Source: Actinernus sp. WN-2022
Lineage: Eukaryota > Cnidaria > Anthozoa > Actiniaria > Actinernidae
NCBI GenBank assembly: GCA_030867875.1
Contig: JAOWCC010001634.1
Span: forward strand, 36,599,867-36,663,866
DNA length: 64,000 nt
Reading direction: 5' to 3'
Positions 53,455-64,000 of this stretch are shown here, piece after piece. Within the stretch, counting starts at the first letter, position 1; every line of letters begins with the position of its first letter. The position numbers and the translations under genes are program-made. A model generated the notes under the pieces. That model searched no databases. It was not told the origin of the DNA and worked only from the letters and a program-made list of their open reading frames with translations.

Positions 53455-56122
53455 AGCCGGAACTTTATTGGCTGCCAACCGACACCGCGGAAATACGTTT
53501 TGTGACGTCAATTCCGTTGATCAGCAGTCGGCGCCATTAGAACCGGTTATTGCACCAGAAGTCTTGCATCTTATGAAGTAACAAGAGGCCCTGAGTGGCC
53601 TTAACTTGGGCCATCTATAGCATGTACTGCATGGAGTTCTAGCATAATTGTGTCAACATGATTTGTGCTAGAGTAGCCAGAGAATTGGTTCTCTACTGAT
53701 GCTCTTGTCTGTCAAATGTCAATGTGCAAATGCCCCACGTATTCCGGGGGGGGTTAGGTTAGGGTATGCCTGGGGGCGGGGGTTGGAAATGATAGAGTCA
53801 TAATACACACACACATACATGCTGTGCATGTACATTTCAGTCACAATTTCCCTCAATTCTGTAGTTTAATATTACTTTCTTTTCAATATTATTGTTCCTT
53901 GAGGGTCGTTAGAATTACAAAAAAAAACTTGGTATGGGTGTTGTTGATTGAAGTGCAATGGTTATTTGAGTAGTCTGCACGATATTGAGTCACTCAAATT
54001 TGATGAATTGTAATTATATCAGGTGCTGTACAACTATGAGAAATCAAGCAATTTAGAACAACAAATTCCACATAATGTTGCTATTCATTGTGAATAGTTA
54101 GGTAATATCATTCTACATGTGAAATAAAGTCCTATTTGTAATTCTCAATTATTAACAAACCAGTGGAGACGGCTGACATTCAGGCTAAATTCTTAATACA
54201 ATATTTTCGATTGAGATCATAAACTACAGACCACCATTTTCTAGTATTAGTGAGCTGCCACTGTGCTAGTGCTCATTTTCTACATCTTGAAGGAGAATGA
54301 AACTTATAATGGCACGCCACAAATAAACATGCAATGTCCACTCTCTTTATATCATTGGGGTCGCAGCAAGATTAATTTTCATTCCCAAATAATTCGTAAA
54401 AGTACTCGTATTCCTGATCATGACCGAGTGAAAGTGACGATGCTGACGTCAAGAACTGAGGAACAACAACAACAATTACATTTATTTTCTCATAAGATGA
54501 TGGAAATGTTTATGAGTAATAAGGCATAATAAGAAATACAACGATGAGAAGGTAGGTCCTTAAGGTAACCTTAGGGTTATCTTAAGCCAGGACCACCTCA
54601 GATGGGAAACACTGAAACAAGATCTAGCTTGCATGGATATATAACGGCCCCAAGAAAGGGGAAGGGAAAGAAAGAGTGCCACTTGCATGTAAGTATATAC
54701 TCTCAGTTCTGGACCAAATTTAGTTATGTTATGTTATAAACTTGCAATAATGATAAATACACTACTCTATACATAATATCATGATGTCAGTTCTAAAAAA
54801 CACATTAAATACACTGTAGAATGCCTAAACCAAGAGATAATAATCAATACAAAGAGGTACAGGCTAGATGTAAATAGACCCGGAAAATAGAACAAAATAA
54901 AACCCAATAAGTGTCAATAACACGCCACAGATAAATATGCGATTTCCACATCAGAGTCATTTATCGTTCGTTTGAAAAAAATCTTCATTTCGGATTACTT
55001 ACTCAGTTTATACTCACTCACTGCATGCTGGATTTTCGTTCCCGAATTTATAAACATTTAAATACATGTGCATGGGGGGCGAAACGACTGTAATTCTTTT
55101 AAAAGGCCCCTGTCAGTCAGAGAACGTAACTGAGAAATCGGGTCATTTCTACTACACTTTCGAGAGGTTAATAACACTAAATAACAACACAACGACAGTC
55201 AATTGGTATAAAGGTTTAATATCATGTTCAGATTAGTGGCTACTTACATTTACAAGCTGTTGTCTTTATGTATAGTCAGTGTTGATCGCAGAGCGGACTG
55301 TCACTTCTCACGAGTGTATCTTAAAGCATGTCGCATAATGTGAGATAAATTCCCGTCCAAAGCCCGTGAAACACCTCTCAGCTTTAGGAAAGACAAAAAT
55401 ATTGGTATTGCACTTGAAGGAATCTTTGGTTTACACAAAAAACAGCTGATATTAAAGGTTTTGCCAAGTCAAAACTCTCACTCGCCGCGATCTTGATAAA
55501 CATGGCAATGTTGTCCACTGTCCACGTGTCTGACCAGCACAGTGCTATCTGATTGGTACGGTGGCAAAAAGAACTTCCAAAGAAGGCGCAATCTGATTGG
55601 TTGGGGGCGAAATACCTCGACATGGAAAAAATAAAAAAAATACACTTGCGATTTCTGACTCGAGCCGGCCAAAGCCCCAAAGGCCTGGCCCGAGTAACAA
55701 GTCAGCCGAAATAAGTCCGGTATTCGTGATCGTGGTATGAAGATTTGCTGTGGAAATGAGTTGATGTTCGCCGCTATCACATGCGAGGTGAGTTAAGAAA
55801 TAATACATGTGAAGTCGGAACGATTGCAGAATACCCCACCACTTGGTTAATTAATGTAAATAATAATGCATTTTCTCTAATTCTCTTACAAACCCTCTAA
55901 AAACCTAACCCTGAAATTCGAATAAATCTTACCAATTTAGTTCACGCACGTAAAACTGAAGGCGGCCACTATCTTTCGAACTTTAGTTTTCGTTGACGCT
56001 AGTGACCTTTTCCAAAATCTATAATTACTGTAGACATTTACTACGATCATGCATATACATGTAATAACGAGATCGATCAAAAGTGCGTATTCACTTTTCG
56101 TACTGAACGGTGATTTCTTGGT
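53455..56122. other. Unassigned intergenic stretch
   Basis: No domain is recognised in any open frame, including the overlapping minus-strand frames at 55384-55808. ACACGCCACAGATAAATATG near 54917 resembles GGCACGCCACAAATAAACAT near 54309, suggesting a diverged duplicate. Nothing else is claimed. Confidence 0.35.
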
Positions 56123-56132
56123 GGGTTATTTT

Positions 56133-56356
56133 CCCGGGGGGAGGGGGGGGGGGTGTTCTTCAAGGTAAAAAGGGCAGGGGTGACAGTCGGAAAACCTCGA
56201 AATATACCCTAAAAAATACCAAACCGCGAAAAATTGCCCACCCTGAACTGTGCCTCATGGTCTAAAAATCACCCTGAAAATTGGATTTTGCTTGGCCAAC
56301 CCCTAAAAAATACGACGAACACCCCTACCAGTCGAATATAGGAAGAAACCCCCTGG
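56133..56356. mobile_element. Element with CCCGGGGGG/CCCCCTGG ends and flanking duplication
   Basis: GGGTTATTTTCC occurs on both sides (56123-56134, 56355-56366). Part of it is probably an 8-bp target duplication (GTTATTTT), with C and G at the borders ambiguous. Interior has CCCTAAAAAATAC words. It resembles the element at 24458-24625 in its ends. Confidence 0.7.
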
Positions 56357-57058
56357 GTTATTTTCCTATGATTTGAGCCGTCATAGCCTGCATGGTCATG
56401 TCAGCCGTTATCAATGCTATTTTGTTAAAGAACTAGATGTAATCATAGATTAGTGAAGTGCGTTCGTATTAACGTTTGTTAGAAGAAGTGGGTTTTGCTA
56501 AACTCGTGAAATAGATATTGGACTAATAGACGGCACTATTACACCCTAAAGCTATAATAATTTGTGTCCATTTCCCCCCGACTATAAGATGCAATGTTCT
56601 ATACCCCTTACAGCTTGTCATGATGTTTGTGCCCTACCTTTGCTGTGACCCATTTTACAACTACATTAGTGGCACACAGTGTTTCTATCAATATTTTCAA
56701 GTTCAGTATGCATGTACAAGTTCAGTTCTTATAAACCCTTGTAAAATTGTAAGAACTCTGTTTCCATGAAACTGGGACAAAACATTTTTGTCCAGTCACA
56801 TATTTTGTATAAACTGTCACTAATTTTGTACTGTCTAGTAATGTTAAAATTGAACTTTGCTAGAGAAGAACCAATTGTCCCAATTTGGAAGGAAGGCAGA
56901 TAATGCAACCAAGGCTGTTGCCCTGGCCATCACACATACATGGAGGATAAAATGTGTGCCCACATGTTAGTCGGTGTATTTCTTGTTGGCCAAGTCACAA
57001 TCAAGCAGTGGGTTTGGTTCATAAGAAGGCCATCTGTACCCAAGGGGAAGAGACTTAA

Positions 57059-57275
57059 GGTGCGTTCGATTGACCGTATTCCGGAATAGGAATAGATGGA
57101 AGTCTCTCGAAATCACTAGTTCGGGCATATTTTGCACTGTAAGCTACAAATGCGTGCTGATATATGATATTCAGGATACATTTAGTATTCCAATGGCTAA
57201 AAATTCCAAGTATAAGCGATTTGTAGTGATCATTCTATGTATTCTTATTCCGGAATACGGTCAGTCGAACGCACC
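57059..57275. mobile_element. MITE with GGTGCGTTCGA ends
   Basis: GGTGCGTTCGATTGACCGTA and TTCCGGAATAGGAATA at the left are mirrored by TATTCTTATTCCGGAATACG and GTCGAACGCACC. Terminal repeats are about 36 bp. Confidence 0.85.
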
Positions 57276-57776
57276 ATTCCTTCGCTGGCTAGCTCGAAAA
57301 CTACCTTAGTTACAAATTCCTTCTTAAGACTTGCCAAAGGTGCTTTGCCATATGGTCTCCCAGTTTACAGGGACTTGCTCAAACATACAAAGGATTCTTC
57401 AGAGGACAAACCTACAATGATTATCATAACTATTATTTTAATACTCCACAACATGTTTCTGATTCCTTTCTGAAGTCTCAAACTGACAATAAAATTAATT
57501 TGAATTATTTATGTACTTTGCTGGATTGTCGTTTTCCGCTAGCTGTCAGGTTAAAAGTAGCTACATGTACGGTAACTGTTTTGCCCAAATTTTCATTCAT
57601 GTATGGCATTTAATTGAATCTATTCTTGTAACCACCTGTAAAACACTGACTTTCTAACATATCCTGGCTTGTACATTTACTTTTTGCTTTAATTTCCTTT
57701 CTCTATACTTTTTTGTTTTAATACTCTGTAGCTCATATGGTACAGTGTTGGTGAATGGTGGATGACAAAGTCTTTC

Positions 57777-57979
57777 TAGCCTGCAAAACAGGCCCTCAGT
57801 GTTATTTCAATGCAAAGGAAGTGATAAAATAATTTGGCCGCACGAAAATGGAAAAAGGAGATAGACTGGCACGAGAGAGGGGAACAACTTGCTCCGCTCG
57901 CATCATGTGCAACGAACTCGCTTCGCTCGCAAGACCTACTTTCTGGGGTCTCTTCTCAAAGCGCCTGATCTGCAGGCTA
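57777..57979. mobile_element. MITE with TAGCCTGCA ends
   Basis: TAGCCTGCAAAACAGGC at the left, GCGCCTGATCTGCAGGCTA at the right. The inner part has GCTCCGCTCGCATC and CTCGCTTCGCTCGCAAG. Confidence 0.65.
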
Positions 57980-58496
57980 AAGTATTTCATGTTTTGGTGG
58001 TTTACTAGATTTTGTCTCTTAGGACACTTTTCCACAGCTTGACTTAAATATTCCAGGCTTTGCTTCAAAGAGGGCTCTGTGAAAATTTGAATTTATTTAG
58101 TATTATTAGTCATTTTTCCAAAGAGATCCTTGAAAACATTGGATGAGCTTCCTAAGGCATTGCTCGAGTTGAAATTTATTGTGGCGCGCAGTGTAAACTT
58201 AAAATTACTATTTTGTGTAGGTTTTGGGATACAAACTATTAAAAATAGGTTGTTCCCATGCACAAATAATACTGTATACTTATTTGTCTCTGATGGCATA
58301 ACGGTATTCATTGTTTCTGTTGTTGTTCAATATTTCCCAAGTGGGTGCTTCATTGGCCCAAACTGTCCTTCTGTAATTTTCCAATAAGCTGGATTTTCTA
58401 CCTGAAATTATTTTGTTAGCCAAAATTGGATTATTTCCATCCATGTGAAGGAGTGTAGTCTGACAATTAATATGTTCAACAAATGCACCCAGTTAC

Positions 58497-58697
58497 TTAG
58501 GGTTGTTCAATAATTATAGTTAAGGGGGTCTGGAGTTTATTTTCTAAATAAGAACAATAACAGCCCCCCCCCCCCCCCCCCCCCCAAATGAATTCTTAAA
58601 AATGTACCCCCGACTTTCAACTGATTTTGAAAATTGTACCCCCCCCCTACTCTGAACTCCAGTCTTCCTTAGCTATAATTAATGAACAGTCCCTTAG
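58497..58697. mobile_element. MITE with TTAGGG-GTTCA ends and 22-C run
   Basis: TTAGGGTTGTTCAATAATTA and GTCTGGAGTT at the left are mirrored by AACTCCAGTC and TTAATGAACAGTCCCTTAG. A 22-C run (58564-58585) and a shorter C run near 58640 lie inside. The ends resemble those of 15301-16154 (GGGAGTGTTCAT). Confidence 0.75.
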
Positions 58698-58822
58698 AAA
58701 TAGTAAAATGATTTAATAGCTAGTATAGAATTGTCAAAATTAATTGTAAAGCAAAAGCTTTATTACTTGAAGTACAATAAATTTAACTTATTTATGCTTA
58801 TGCCTATCCTTTCACAGATTAA

Positions 58823-60930
58823 TAATAATAATAATAAGTCTTTATTAACAAATATACCACATCAAATGTGCAATATTAGTGTTTGTGTTCGAGCGGGTAT
58901 TCGCACCCAGACATCAAATAGGGAGGGTGAGGGAGTAGGGATGAGAGAGGGGGTAAAAATTATCACAGTTGTACATGTAGTTTTGTTTTTGTGTCAGTGT
59001 GGGTATTCGCACAGGAAGGGTGGGGGTGAAGGAATAGGGATGAGAGAGAAGGGGTAGAGAGGGTAAAATTGTGTCAGTTGTTGTTTTTGTGTTTAAGTGT
59101 CGGTATAGTTTGGGTGTCAAGGGGGTGGGTGAAGGGATGGGGGTGTGTGAAAATATCACAAATAGGATTCGGTAGGATCTGGTAAATGGTTGTAGGGATA
59201 TTTGTGGGTATTAGTAATAAAAAAACAGACTAGGGTCTGATGCGTGTATCTGTGTATACATACGGATGCAAACATGTACAGTCACACTGACATGTGAATT
59301 ATGTTTAGCCTGCAAAATTAAACGTAAATACAAATATATAAACACACATAGAGAAAAAGTGTATACCTGAACGTGAAGATATATACGTACATACATGTAC
59401 ATGTAAAAGTATGGATGTGTATCAACATAGATGGTGTTCGGATTGGGGTTTGATGTCTAGGGATCTAGGAGATCTTGGATAGCTTTCCCCGTATTGTGAT
59501 TACGTTTTTGTGTTCGAGCGGGTATTCGCACCCAGACATCAAACAGGGAGGGTGAGGGAATAGCGATGGGAGAAAGGGGGTAAAAATTATCACAGTTGTA
59601 CATGTAGTTTTGTTTTTGTCAGTTTGGGTATTCGCACAGGAAGGGTGGGGGTGAAGGAAGAGGGATGAGAGAAGGGGGTAGAGAGGGTAAAATTGTGACA
59701 GTTGTTGTTTTTGTGTTCAAGTGCCGGTATTGATATCCAGACGTCAAGCAGGAAGGGTGAGGGAATGGGGATAGGAGAGGAGGGTGGAGGGTAATATTGT
59801 TGAAGAAACCATAGGTGGAAAACTATGTGGAGAATTGAGGCATGGTGGAAATTAGGGGATAAGTGGATTGAAAAAATGCAATAAATGATGGTGAAGGGAG
59901 TAAAATATGTTTTTGTACAAAGGAAGGAGGACTATCAAGAAGCGGAAGGACTGGATATCCCAGGGCAGGGTGAACACTGGGTACACTGTGTGAATTATGA
60001 ATAACATAATTGGTAGAGAAAACATGCAGAGTGAGCCTGGACTAAAGGAAAAGCCATGAAAATGAGGAAATTGAAGGAGGAGAAGCATGGAAGCAGTGAG
60101 CCCGGAGGAAAAATAGATAACTAATTAAATGAAAGCAGTGTATCTTGGTGTTATTGAAAACTGGGTAATAAGTGGAAAAAAAATATAAATTAAGATAAAA
60201 TTTGTAGGTAACACAGAGGAAAAAATGAATAAAGTGACGTTTAATGATCAAAGGTAAATGTGTAGTTGGACATAAAAGTGGAAATGTATCCGTAGTATAA
60301 CAGAAGGGGAGAATAAACCAATGAGGGGTTGCCTAGGCCTGGGGAGAGGAGGAGCTTTGATTGTTGTGGAGGAATGTGGAATTGAGAAATGCCAAATATA
60401 CTGAAGGGACGGGCCGGTTACGGGATTGCTCAATATGTAAAGTCGTACTTATGTGGGAGAATATTAAGGGAATATATCGGAAGAAAACGGTCGTATAAAA
60501 CGTAGATGAAAGCGGAATGAAAGGAGTGGGGAAGGCAAACTATGTGTAATTAGTTCGGGGTCGTAAAATGACGAAAAATGACGAAGGTGGCTAGCGGTAG
60601 ATAACAATCCAAGACTGTGAACCGGGAAGGGGGCATGAATATAATATAATAAATAGATACATAAATAAATAGATAACGAAGATATTGATAGCTAAGGGGA
60701 TGGGGACCCTAGTGAGCTCATACGGGATAGAGCAAGTCCAATGTGAGTCCACCATATCCTGTATAGCAATCTCTTCAGGGGCGGGATGCTATACAGAAAA
60801 CACTGCAGCTTGGAGGGGAAGCCGAGTAAACTGAGGGAATATGTATAATGAACCGAGGGGAGTAGTAGAGGGGAGGAAGGGGGATGTGTAGAACGGAAAA
60901 AGTGCCGTGGAGAGGATTGCTGCAGGGTTT
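58823..60930. repeat. G-rich, C-poor region beginning at a (TAA)n tail
   Basis: It starts with TAATAATAATAATAA and TCTTTATTAACAAATA, which on the minus strand reads as a LINE-like 3' end (AATAAAGA then ATT repeats). For some 2 kb the + strand is rich in GGG and GA and poor in C. Inside, 58885-59100 recurs at 59510-59725 (625 bases apart), each made of about 100-bp subunits with GGGTATTCGCAC and GGGATGAGAGA words. No RT domain is found. Confidence 0.6.
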
Positions 60931-61329
60931 AACGTGTTTCGAAATGCTTATAGACCGGTCTTGAGCATTCTCGCCCGACACGTGATAGAGTGGATATTGG
61001 ACTGCTCGTTCTGACAACTAAGCGCGGGACCGACAAGAAGAAAAACAACAAATATGTTTACCTGGAGGCCGGTAAGGGGCGAAGAGTCCCATTGATTTGG
61101 CCAGTGTTCTGGTGGGGTTTTTTGCCTTGGCGTTATACATTGGTGTTTAACTGTCGATGTTGAGCGAAGAAAGGGAAGGGATCTCGCGGTGAGGGCAAAT
61201 AAAACTAGCACATATTGATGTGTGATTGGATGTCATATTGTGAGGGTGTGATGGATGTGACAGTTCTCACTTCGTTAAAGAACAGATCGAGAGGGTGCGG
61301 GCGCGGAGGCGGGGCACAAAGCGGCAAAA

Positions 61330-61615
61330 CAGTATGCTCCGCTGGCCAAATGAACGAAGGCTCTGCTATGAAATGCAAATAACCGAGGGCTATAACTTTT
61401 TTAGTAAATAATTTAATAACTAAGTAAACTCGAAGAGAAATACAAATAAAGAAAACTTAAACCTGTAAAAGTCTAAGGCTAATCTTTTAAGTAGTTATCT
61501 TATTTTTAGACAAAACACTTCGCTTGAAGCAGAAATCACGATATATGCCTGTTTTCGCGGGAAACTGGGGGCGCGCCGACAAGAAATAGCAAATACGAGT
61601 GCGCGTGACGTTTGG
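61330..61615 (+). repeat. Dispersed repeat R1, copy 2
   Basis: Matches 28690-28985 in order (TATGCTCCGCT, ACCGAGGGCT, AACTTAAACCTGTAAAAGTC, GCGCGTGACGTTTGG). Flanking DNA differs. Confidence 0.65.
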
Positions 61616-63061
61616 TCCGAGTGAACTCTACACGGGTTGCCTGTGGTAGATCGTGGGGGCCTGGAACGGTCTCAAGAGCGACGGCCATCTTGTAAATTGA
61701 AAGGAAGAAGCACGAGGAGATGTAAATGCTAACTAAGTAGGGGAGAAAGGCGAAGGGTTTGTAGTGGAGTGTCCGTGGGAGAGATGACGCCACCAAAAGT
61801 CGAGTATGGTTTAGTGGTAATGCGCCGGGAAAGGCACTCCTATGGTATGTTGTTTATTGTTGTATAGTACGAAGGTACATGTACTTCACTACTGGTGTAT
61901 TAGGGGTTAAGGTGCATTGTATGTGTGTGGGAATGCTGTCAAAATGAGGCCGGTGTGTGTAATGAAAACTTCCGAAAAACCAAGGAGGGTGCGTGTAAAA
62001 TGTGGTGATTAGCAATGGATACAATATTGTGGCCCAGGAACCTGTGTGAACATACTGTGATAATGTACCGATCAATTCGAAACATCACCATCCCCCCCCC
62101 CCCCCCCCCGGGCAACCCCCGGGCATTTGAATTTTTGGAGTTTGGTTTGTTCAAATTCCCGTCCCCCGGGCCAAAAATGTTGTTCAAATTCCCCACCCCA
62201 TCGTCGTATTAGGCGATCAAATGCCCCTACCCCCGGGACATAGTGGTTTACACCCCATTTTTTTTAATAGACAGTTAAGCACAGCCTTTATTTTTCGATG
62301 CGACTTGTTCCTTGTTGAAACAAAGTTCTAAAAAGGATAGAGACAAACTGCTGGTTCAATATAGGTTTTATTTTACTTACATGAAGCCAATACGTACTCA
62401 ACAAACCTTTGATTACAAAACCTTTTTGTTAAATAGCAACAACATTGCAATCATATCCCCGCCAAAAAACACTAGGTTCCTGTTAAAAAAACATTAAAAT
62501 TGCATACCGTTATCAATGAATATCTGAGACATGTTTTGAGCAGTTCGCAATCCATACAGGGATAAGTTGATCGCTACGATCACTGGAGAGTGGTTTACAT
62601 TTAAATGCATGATCGCTACATTCGCCGAGATATACCTATATACTAATTCAGAGCTCTGAAAATGTAAAACTCCACGCTATTTAAACGAATCAGTTCTATG
62701 CTCAAAACTGTTAGAGCACGCACTGTAGCTATACAATGTTAAATCAGCGGTAGATTGTCTCCAGGCGTTAATCCCTGGCCAATCCAAAGAAAGCGAGGTG
62801 CTAAAGAGGTTTGCCACGGCCTTAGGGCCGGTTAACCCCACTACTGAAGTCGCGGGGGTCGGTGGTTGGGGTTCAATCCCGGGGTTCAATTGACTGATAC
62901 GTAAATCGAACGTTGCAGAACTTTATACAATTTGTACTTTAGTAGTATCTCGAAATCTTTTTCAAAGTGCTTTGGGCGTTAGTTTATAAGTACGGTACAA
63001 CATGTTTTTTTAACCCGTTTCCTAGCATGGCTTGCCCACTTGCGGTACACGCATGTAAACA
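61616..63061. other. Unassigned stretch with a CCCGGG/poly-C segment
   Basis: At 62092-62109 an 18-C run leads into CGGGCAACCCCCGGGCATTT, with ATCAAATGCCCCTACCCCCG near 62217 as a partial inverted partner, probably a relative of the CCCGGG-ended elements. GGGGTTCAATCCCGG near 62870 resembles a tRNA box B, but no box A is spaced correctly. No gene is seen. Confidence 0.4.
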
Positions 63062-63464
63062 GGGCACCCAACGAAGTTTTCGGTTAAAAAGCTGTTCGGG
63101 AGAGTAAGGTAGCCTTGAAAATTATAGAAGAAAAGGAAGACTAAAATATCAATAGAGTCAGAACAATACATTTTCATCCCCTAAGAATTTCCTAAAGGAA
63201 AAAAGAATCCCTAAACAATTCGTACCTCCACAAAACTTTGCAACATGAAGTTACTTGGGCTAGAAAATTCTTGTTTCTGTTCTAGACTAATAACAAATTC
63301 GTAGGCCGGGAATATTTTGCCATAGTATTTTTCCACCTAGAAAATCCGAACAGCTAATAGCTTTCTAGAATACGTCAAAAGACATAGTAGGCGCCTTAAA
63401 ATAGCTAGATAAGCTGCAGACAACTGGTTTCAAACGAATTTCAAAAAGTACTTGTTGGGTGCCC
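63062..63464. mobile_element. MITE with GGGCACCCAAC ends
   Basis: GGGCACCCAACGAAGTTTT at the left and ACTTGTTGGGTGCCC at the right. Inner AAAGCTGTTCGG/CCGAACAGCT also pair. 403 bp, no coding sequence. From 63465 to the window end nothing is recognised. Confidence 0.75.
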
Positions 63465-64000
63465 TTGATGTACGAACTTACTGACTACTTAGCTACATGT
63501 ATAATGCAGTAGAATCTGGGGGAGTTCGCGAGAAGTTCTCCGCGGAGTAACAAATAAAGGAGGTAAGAGAACGAATCCTCATGTCCCATGATAATTATTT
63601 AAAATCTATTTTTAGTTTTCGACAACACGTGATGTAAGTTTTTATCTCGTTCTGGGTTGGTTCACCTCGTCAGTTACCCATTGTTTGTATCCCCTGGGTC
63701 CTCATAGCCAGCATCGTTAAAAAACACTCCATCAGGCACAACAGCGTTACTTGATGACAACCAGGTATCTTACTAAAATAACCAGGCTGTGCCCTGTTAA
63801 TCTAAAATATAAAAATATAAAAACACGTTCCTGGAGCAAACTGCTCTTCAATATTGCGTTTAATAAACTTTAAAATGTCCAAAGGAGGCGTTTCATTGTC
63901 TACACTACGTTGTTTCGGTTAATACGACGATACGTTGTCAGTACGTTATTACTTTTTCACAGTTCCAAAGGTCATTCGAAAATAGCAGTACTGACGGGAG

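Noticed and set aside
55384..55808. Three overlapping minus-strand frames of 87-100 residues
   Set aside because: Mutually overlapping in different frames, no domain and no supporting splice structure.

Overview
The window is eukaryotic nuclear DNA, most likely from an anthozoan cnidarian such as a stony coral. The evidence is two intron-rich animal genes with GT-AG introns, an AT-rich background packed with short inverted-repeat transposons, CR1/L2-like LINE remnants, tRNA-derived SINEs, and a DIRS-type tyrosine-recombinase retroelement. The species assignment is inference; no species marker is visible.

Layout. From 1 to about 7,800 lies the 3' part of a phosphotriesterase-related (PTER) gene on the + strand. 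Six coding exons are visible and the first exon lies upstream of the window. From 7,800 to 14,400 is an intergenic stretch with a palindromic element, a tRNA-like SINE head and a decayed DIRS-like element (9,258-14,013). The DIRS-like element carries gag, RT, RNase H and tyrosine recombinase pieces, and a small DNA transposon sits inside it. From 14,405 to 48,589 is a complete 19-exon phospholipase B-like (PLBD1/LAMA family) gene on the + strand: 538 codons spread over 34 kb. Its introns hold most of the interesting repeats: LINEs, SINEs, a 70-unit minisatellite, a 2-kb foldback element, a 1-kb MULE-like element with a 9-bp target duplication, and many MITE pairs. From 48,590 to 64,000 I find no convincing host gene. 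That part holds two LINE remnants, a 67-bp tandem array, a SINE with a 15-bp target duplication, several palindromes and MITEs, and about 2 kb of strongly G-over-C skewed sequence.

The two genes are on the same strand but have unrelated functions: PTER is a cytosolic amidohydrolase-fold metalloenzyme and PLBD is a secretory/lysosomal Ntn hydrolase. I see no reason to think they cooperate. Several repeat families occur twice or more in the window, so their boundaries and internal changes can be read directly by comparing copies. The strongest unusual signals are: the minisatellite grown from one SINE motif; the A-gag-B / A-RT-RH-YR-B layout of the DIRS remnant; the MULE-like element that may have captured a helicase fragment; the large foldback with patterned arms; and a recurring architecture of mobile elements with long poly-G/poly-C runs next to their ends. 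I found no clear new coding system.
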